The position numbers and the translations under genes are program-made. A DNA stretch of 64,000 nucleotides, taken from Strongyloides papillosus (Eukaryota > Nematoda > Chromadorea > Rhabditida > Strongyloididae). Numbering within the stretch: position 1 is the stretch's first letter; each line of letters begins with the position of its first letter. Below, one piece after another: positions 57,474-64,000 of the stretch. Under the pieces are notes generated by a model that ran no database searches, was not told the DNA's origin, and worked only from the letters and a program-made list of their open reading frames with translations. Location: positions 1 to 64,000 of the forward strand of contig SRSI01000021.1 of assembly GCA_005656395.1 (NCBI GenBank). The letters run 5' to 3'.

Positions 57474-58383
57474 TCGTGTGACGAGTCTTTTTTTAATCTT
57501 TTCTGTCAAAAAGATAAAACACTATTCCAACCTATAAAATTGACCGAACATTCCCAAATAATTTATCTTCTTTATCTTTAATCTTTATATCTAGGAAAAG
57601 TCTATCATATTAAATAAAAAAGTATTTAATTTATACACTTATTGGAATTTGATCTTCAAAAAGAACTATTGTTACAGGAGCGCAAAAATTTACTGAAATG
57701 ACGATTAAAGTCTATATAAAAAATGATAAAAATTCTACTTATTCTTTATTACAATGTTATCATTGTCTATTTTAACAAAAATATAATTTAATAATGTCAT
57801 TATTCTAAGAATTTATTAAGATGTCATTAATATTAAAAAATTGGAGATCAAATAAAAAATATGTATCAATTAATATAAGTGCATCATATATATCGTTTAA
57901 CGTTATGATGATTTTAATATGTTAAAAACAAGTAAAAATTTAGTGTATTCTTTTACCAACTAAATTAACAAAGGACTACATAAATATTGATAGCTTAAAT
58001 CAAAAAACACTACTTAATAAATAAAATTCCCTATTAGTAATTGAGTTATTATAAAATTTACAGCAATTATACATTTTCAAGAAATTAATGTTTAATCGAA
58101 TTTTATAGTTATTAATACGCATATTCTTAGAATGTTGTCAAAATAAATTTTCAAATACACTCTTTCTATAATTCACAAGGTGATGGTTTCAATTGTAATC
58201 TTAATTGTCGTTTACCGCAATTTTTTTTGTCATTAATTTAATAGTCAAATTCTTTTTTTATAAATATAAATTGATATTATTACCTTGGAGTAGCGTTTTT
58301 CCGAGTATTTAGAAAATAATTTTGGTTGGAGTAATGTTTTCCTTTTTTGACAGGAAAATCTGAAGAAATGACTCGCCACCGTA
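57474..58383. other. AT-rich spacer between tRNA genes
   Basis: The start has a T-run after the tRNA-Ile 5' flank; nothing else is supported. Confidence 0.45.
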
Positions 58384-58454
58384 GCCTCATTGGCTCAGGG
58401 GCAGAGCGTCTGTCTAGTAAACAGAAGGTCGCTGGTTCGATTCCAGCATGAGGC
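58384..58454 (+). tRNA. tRNA-Thr (anticodon AGT)
   Basis: 71 nt. Acceptor stem GCCTCAT/ATGAGGC, D arm GCTC/GAGC, anticodon arm TCTGT-CTAGTAA-ACAGA reading AGT, T arm GCTGG-TTCGATT-CCAGC. All stems pair perfectly. A T-rich terminator-like stretch follows near 58463. Confidence 0.95.
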
Positions 58455-58720
58455 ATTCTTTAAGGTTCTCGTTTTCATTATTTACAAAAAAAATCGTTTT
58501 TGAATATTTAGTAGCTACTACTATCAAAAAATTTCATATTATTTATAAATAAATAAGAGAACACTTTTTTATTCCGAAACAAATTTAAAAAAATGATTTT
58601 GTTTCGAACAAATATAAACAATAGTAAAGAGCAATAATATTGAAAGCACACCGGTAAGATGACCGCATTTTATGTTTTTTCGCGCATTTAGGCGGGAGGA
58701 GGAGCATCTTTATAACTTTA

Positions 58721-60140
58721 GGGGGCACCGTAAAAGTGATATTCAAACATTTTGTATTGTTATTTTTATTAAAAATTATGTATTATACTTTTTTAAAAAT
58801 TAAAAAATTTCAATTTTGAAGGTGTTTTTCACCTCATAAAATACCCAAAAATGGCACTTTTTGGGACTTTGCAGAGGCTACCACGAGTTTTTAAAAAATA
58901 TGAGATAGGTCTTGTTCGATTTCTAATTTTCTTATCTATAACATATTTTTTTTTCAAAGGTAATTTTATGGCTCAAAAAAAAGTTATGAGGCAAAAAATA
59001 AGTTTACCTCAAAAAGTACCCAATTTTATTGCAAAAATGATAAAAAATAATTGTTAAAGTTATAAAACATACTTAAAATTAAAAATATATATTATAAAAC
59101 TTTTGAAGAATGCAAACAAATAAAAAAAGTAAACATTAAACATGTAAAAAATGCCAACAGGCTCTTTATTAAAACAAAGAGATTTTTGACTAAAAATGCT
59201 AACAATTGTTAGCTATAAAGGCATAAACAATTAATTTATTTTAATTATTTGATTTATTTACCTATCTCAATATGCCTGCAAAAAAAAAATTCGCTTTATT
59301 AAGATCTAAAACCAGCTGTATCAATTTAAACATACTAATGTACAAACAAAAAAAAGAAATAAACTTTCTAAAAGCCTTAGGATCTTTTATATAAGATGTA
59401 ATTATGCACTACTGATGAATTAACAAAATGTTTTAAATATCTATATTGAAAGTTTGAAGAATCTCTACAAAAATTCAACTGTTACTAGAGAATTTAATAT
59501 ATTGCTAAAATATTACATATTTGGTTGATCATTTGGTTGAATTTATTGGTGATTATGGGACTTTTTGTTATTTCAGTGAGCAAGACACTAAAAATTTTTA
59601 TACTTGGCTTAAGAATTACTCGATTTGTTTTCATTATATAACTTATAATACCACAAAACAATGAAAAAAAAGTTTTATTTAACGAGAACAACGAATAATT
59701 GTCATGACTTTAAAAATTGGTAATATTTTTAGAATTTTTTCATTTTTTTTACTTTTTTATACTAATTATTTAAAATTATGTAAAAATACTAAAAAAATTA
59801 TGTAAAAATTATGTTTTTCGAACCTTATCATTTAAAATTTGGTACTTTTTGAGGTAAACTTACTTTTTGCCTCATAACTTCTTTCCGAGCCATAAAACCT
59901 CCTTTGAAAAAAAAATATGTTGTAGATAAGAAGTTTAGAAATCGAATGAGACCTATCTCATATTTTTTGAAATCTCGTGGTAGCCTCTGCAAAGTCCCAA
60001 AAAGTGCCATTTTTAGGTATTTTTTGAGGTGAAAAACACCTTAAAAATTGAGATTTTTAAATTTTTAAAAAAGCAAAATATCTAATTTTTAATAAAAATA
60101 ACAATAGAAAAAATTTTAATATTACTTTTACGGTGCGCCT
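58721..60140. mobile_element. 1.4-kb element with about 230-300-bp inverted repeats
   Basis: The ends read GGCACCGTAAAAGT and the inverse ACTTTTACGGTGCGCC. The arms (58721 to about 59035, and about 59826 to 60140) keep long similar stretches. Each includes a frame starting MALFGTLQRLPR that is really part of the repeat. The centre (59040-59820) has no frame of note. No clear target duplication was found, so the superfamily is open. The element fills the space between tRNA-Thr and tRNA-Arg. Confidence 0.75.
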
Positions 60141-60243
60141 CGAAGATATGAGATTTAACAAAAACGACGCGGAAAAGCGTCATTTTTGCAAAATCCCGTT
60201 TTTAATACTACGCGTTAGCGGTGTGAAAGAAAAAAGTTTATCA

Positions 60244-60316
60244 GCCTCATCCCGGGCTCGAACCGAGGACCTTATGATTAGAAGTCATACATTCTATCCA
60301 ACTGAACTAATGAGGC
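60244..60316 (-). tRNA. tRNA-Arg (anticodon TCT)
   Basis: 73 nt. Acceptor stem GCCTCAT/ATGAGGC, D arm GTTC/GAAT-type pairing, anticodon arm TATGA-CTTCTAA-TCATA reading TCT, T arm CTCGG-TTCGAGC-CCGGG with one G-T pair. It shares its acceptor-stem sequence with the tRNA-Thr 1.8 kb away. The inverted-repeat element ends about 100 bp downstream of its 3' end. Confidence 0.93.
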
Positions 60317-62340
60317 GGTTCAGAACACACTTGATTGGCTACCAATTCTTCTCAAATTTGATAGTAGTTTTTATAGTGAGAAGAAACTCATTTCCAAAAA
60401 ATATAAATTAATTTGTATAAGTTAATACTTGTCCAAGTACAATTAAAATTAGTAGAAAAAATAAGTTATAATTGTAATCCAGATGGATCCTGGAGAACCT
60501 CTAAAGAGGTCCCAAATATAATAAATAACACTTAAGCTTTTACTCAAACTTTTATTTAAAACAATTGTATAATATATAAAATAATATGTGTTGTCTGTTA
60601 CAACATATACAAAAAGTAAAGATAATGATATATTTAAAAAGTATGTCTTTTATATATTGTGCCTCCTAGTTATGTCCTTCTCTTTCTCTTGGTATTCCTT
60701 TGACTCATACTTCTCTGGGGTTTACATAATAATGGTAAAAAACTGTTAAAATAACACTTTTGAAAACTTTATTTTTTTCAATTATATACAACATTTTTAA
60801 AAAGAATGAAATTACTATTTTATCAAATATAAGAATAAGAAACAATAACAATGAAATGATTAACTAAAGTGACTTTAATCTCAGTTATCAAATTAAGAAT
60901 ATTAATTTTTTAAAAATTATGAAAAATTTAACATTTTTAATATTGCAAAGTGAATATATAAAAAACTATGTTATATGAATTATTAATTATTTTATTGTTT
61001 TGAATGATAGAACGATATATATAAGATAACAGTTATAACTTTAGTATGTATAAGAAAGTTTATGTTAATATATATGTATGTGATTCATGAAGTAAAAGAA
61101 ATCTTTTATTTTATCTATGTAGTAACACTTTTAGATTACATTTTATCAATTTCCTCTGTTATATAATCAAATTATCTTATTTTAGTATTAGAAATTTCAG
61201 TTTTTTCTTAGGATTTTTGTAGAACTACAATAAAAATTGTTAATAATAAAAAGAATTGATATTAACTGAAATATTACTACACATTTGTGAATATATTTAA
61301 ATTTTTTAAAATGACTCTAGAAGCTCAAAATATAGCAAAAATAATGTTAAAGTAACTGTCATTCAATTGAGAAACTCACAAAGAGCTCCATAATAAATTT
61401 AGGAAATAGTAAAAATTGTCTATATTGGAAAATTTCTTGTATAATTTTATATATTTTTGAATAATGTGTAGTGCCAATCTATTTATATATATACAAGAAA
61501 TTTGAAAAAACACTCTCAAATTTGAGAGTATTCTAATAGGAAAGAAGAAAATCACTATACCAACAAGGCAAAAATTGAATAATTAATACTTGATCAAATA
61601 AAACCAATAGAGATAAGTTATGATAATATTATGAAAAAATTGATAAACTATAAAAAATAAAAGTCAGGGAAATTTGTCTTTCAAAATTTGATAATTGAAC
61701 ATCGTATATTATTTACTTGGTGGCCAATTAGATACGACTCGTTATTTCTTGAAAATACCATAATTTCGGGTCATACACGTGGTTTTACCTTCTAAATTTA
61801 ATATGTCAATTAATATATAGTAATTATGTTGTAACTTAAAGAGTGTTCAAATATTTGTTTATTGCTTGTCTTAAAGCTAATTTATAATTAAATAAATGAT
61901 AAATTAATGTATTTGTTTTACAATGAGTAAAAGAAAGATTTGTTGAATATTCCTTTCATTTAACATGAAGGGAAAAATATAAATACTCCACTAACACTTG
62001 TATAGAAATATATTACACATTAAAAAAAGAAACAGAAAGTTTTATAGAATATAGTGAACTTGTTTCGTCAAATAAAACTCTAATTTTTTTACTAGAGGCC
62101 AATTTCATCACAATTATTTTGCATCTAAAAATAAAAACAATAATTATAATATTATTAATATAAGTTTCTATATTTCTTTAGTAGTATCTTTATTCTATGA
62201 CTTGAGTTGTTTTCTACAATACATCTAAAATTATAAGATTATATTTAATTTTATGTAAAATTATAAATACTGCGGCTAAAGTTCGGAATAAGGGCGACCA
62301 GCGTCAAATTATTTTTAAATGGAACTTTTTTTGAGAAAGA
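60317..62340. other. About 2 kb of AT-rich DNA without a supported gene
   Basis: A possible exon tail on the minus strand near 60690-60720 is too short to support. I see no other structure. Confidence 0.45.
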
Positions 62341-62580
62341 GGGTATTCTAAGCATGGGTAACGATAAGTAAACATATTTTTAAGCATTTTGGAGCATTTG
62401 CAGCAAATTTTTTTTGTGCGGCATTTGTGTTTTTGAGTGATTTTTTATAATTTTTTCGTATTATAAGCATGGATAACAATAAATAAACATATTTAAAAGC
62501 ATTTAAGCAAATTTTTTTACAACATTTGTATTTTTTGAGTAGATTTTTTAAAGTGAACGGACTAGTTTTATTCATTTATT
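62341..62580. repeat. Imperfect tandem duplication, unit about 110-120 bp
   Basis: The segment starting GCATGGGTAACGATAAGTAA (62353) recurs as GCATGGATAACAATAAATAA (62466). The AACATATTT..AAGCATTT and TTTTTTGAGT words follow in the same order. Confidence 0.7.
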
Positions 62581-62976
62581 GATAAAGCTAAAGCATTGCA
62601 TTCACTAACAAGCACTGCTATCATTATCACCTCATATAGAAAATATTTTTTTATTACTAATAGGTGGTCCTAATGAGGGCCGTTGAATTAAAATTCATTA
62701 GTATTAGAAAAAGTAAAGAGCAGTCATGAGACTTTAAAATTTCTTGGGTCTTTTTCTAAGTGGTGAAACAACTTGTGAACTCGTCTGCCTATCTAAGTGA
62801 TGTTGTCTATTAGTACCGAGATCCTGTTCCATGGATCTTTGACTATCATCTTTGTTTTGATTTGTAAGCATTTTTGGTTATTTTACTGGCAAGTTCATTT
62901 TTTTCGTCAAATTTCTTATTTTTCTTTCAAATTTCTTGTTTTTATTATCAAGTTCCTTGTTTTTAATAATTTTTAA
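62581..62976. other. AT-rich spacer
   Basis: Short CTTGTTTTTATTATCAAGTT-type repeats near 62900-62970 only. Confidence 0.35.
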
Positions 62977-64000
62977 TCTATAACAAAAAATAATAACAAA
63001 AAAAAATTGTCTCTCTCAAGACTCTCTTCAAATTCAACCGATTTTTATGAATAAATAGCCAAAAGATGCGTTTTTTTAACTTAGAGGGGAAATAGGTCTC
63101 AAATATTAGCCGAATTATCTTTAAAAAACAGTGTTTTTTGACCTTTTTTAGCGTAGTTTTGTACAGGGAAAAAAGTTATTTTACAATTAATAAAGTATGA
63201 TGGTTTTTTTATTATTTGAAAGGTCTAATTCGAGAATGGTGCGGAAACACAATCCTATTAAATTTTTTTAAAAATTGGCCGAGTTATGATCTAAAGAGTG
63301 GTGACCATTTTGAAAAAAAATCTTAAAAAATTAATAAGAACAACTTAGTCGTAAATTGACGAAAACAAGCAAAATAGTATCTATTTTATAGATATACATG
63401 TAACTTTAAAAATAAGGGTCTAACGAAGTTTATAGCTTAACAACGAAAGAAGTTATATTAATTTGAATACTAACATTCCCACTTTTTTCCATTTTTTTCA
63501 CAAAAATCATTTTTGTCTTCAACTTAACTTTCCTCAAACTTAATCGATTTTTATGGCCAAATAGTCATTTTGATATATTTTGTTCTAACTTAGTGCAGAA
63601 AATGGGTCTCAAAACTTATGGTCTATAAATAGCCAAGTTATATTTTAAAAACATTGCTTTTTTGGACACATTTTTGCATAGTTTTGTTCTAAAAATAACT
63701 CTTTTTAAAGTTAATGAAATTTTATGGTTTATGACTAATTTGAGAGATACAACAACAGAATAGTAAAGAAACATAGCTGCATTAGGATTAATAAAGAATT
63801 GGCTAAGTTATAGATCAACATGTGATGACAATTTTTTTGGTAAAAATTAAAAAGCTTAATAGTTATTTATGAAAACTTCATAAATTTAAGTGGTTATGAT
63901 TTGCTTATATAGATTTAAATCTAACTGAGAAAATAAAAGTCAAACGAAGTTTATAGCTTATCTACGAAACGATTGATACTAATTTTGGTATCGTTTTTCT
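62977..64000 (+). mobile_element. Helitron-like element, copy 4, runs off the window
   Basis: It begins TCTATAAC after a host A and shows the same ordered modules as copies 1-3 (CCGATTTTTATG, CCAAAAGATGCG, GTGCGGAAACACAAT, GTCTAACGAAGTTTATAGC). The 3' end would lie beyond 64000. Confidence 0.75.

Noticed and set aside
58851..60010. Two copies of a small MALFGTLQRLPR-type protein
   Set aside because: They are the same segment of the inverted repeat read outward from each arm, short and ended by chance stops.
60133..60411. Plus-strand frame overlapping tRNA-Arg
   Set aside because: It runs through a perfect tRNA on the opposite strand and has no domain character. The same holds for the frame 57399-57581 over tRNA-Ile.
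60660..60760. Terminal exon of a Lys/Glu-rich protein on the minus strand
   Set aside because: Only about 22 codons after a possible acceptor, without a partner exon.

Overview
The window is eukaryotic nuclear DNA from a very AT-rich, intron-poor genome. Introns are mostly 35-55 bp with GTAAGT-like donors and TTTTAG/TTTCAG acceptors. The triosephosphate isomerase relic is most like nematode TPI, and mariner, Tc1-type, Ty3/gypsy-type and Helitron-like elements are abundant. My best guess is a nematode of the AT-rich, intron-poor Strongyloides type. That is inference from composition, introns and protein similarity recalled from memory.

Layout. 0.25-5.2 kb: a nearly complete LTR retrotransposon on the minus strand. 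5.5-10.3 kb: dispersed repeats, an intact two-exon F-box gene, a broken unknown gene and a remnant of a membrane-protein gene. 10.3-17.9 kb: a Helitron-like element, two foldback elements with TA target duplications, and a degenerate minisatellite. 17.9-25.7 kb: an ABC-transporter fragment, then a long DOCK-D family exchange-factor gene on the plus strand that carries one in-frame stop and one frameshift. 25.9-31.1 kb: a broken RBM5/10-like gene and replication factor C subunit 1 (RFC1) on the minus strand. 32.6-36.4 kb: a cluster of broken genes: a PsuG-like pseudouridine-phosphate glycosidase, an alpha-actinin fragment, histones H2A and H2B, and TPI. 36.6-42.5 kb: a Tc1-type element, an intact gene for a secreted protein, and two mariner elements. 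42.5-49.3 kb: mostly unassigned AT-rich DNA, with an inverted duplication, a 14/15-bp minisatellite, a second Helitron-like copy and a small gene for a basic protein. 49.5-53.4 kb: a multi-exon host gene whose 37-nt first intron is split by a retroelement lacking reverse transcriptase. 53.8-55.2 kb: a broken GET4 gene cut off by a Helitron-like copy. 57.4-60.3 kb: three tRNA genes and an inverted-repeat element. 63-64 kb: a fourth Helitron-like copy running off the window.

The main theme is decay. Conserved single-copy genes (DOCK, RBM-like, GET4, RFC1 N-terminus, PsuG, TPI, H2A, H2B, alpha-actinin) carry stops, frameshifts or an altered splice donor, in DNA packed with transposons and satellites. 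The F-box gene, the secreted-protein gene, the RFC1 ATPase core and the tRNAs remain open. This fits a degenerating, weakly recombining segment (for example sex-linked or supernumerary) or a long-lived duplicate. Several frame breaks lie in homopolymers, so consensus errors probably add to the count. The most interesting items are the Helitron-like family with modular interiors, the RT-less gag-protease-integrase retroelement inside a tiny intron, and the fused H2A/alpha-actinin/PsuG block.
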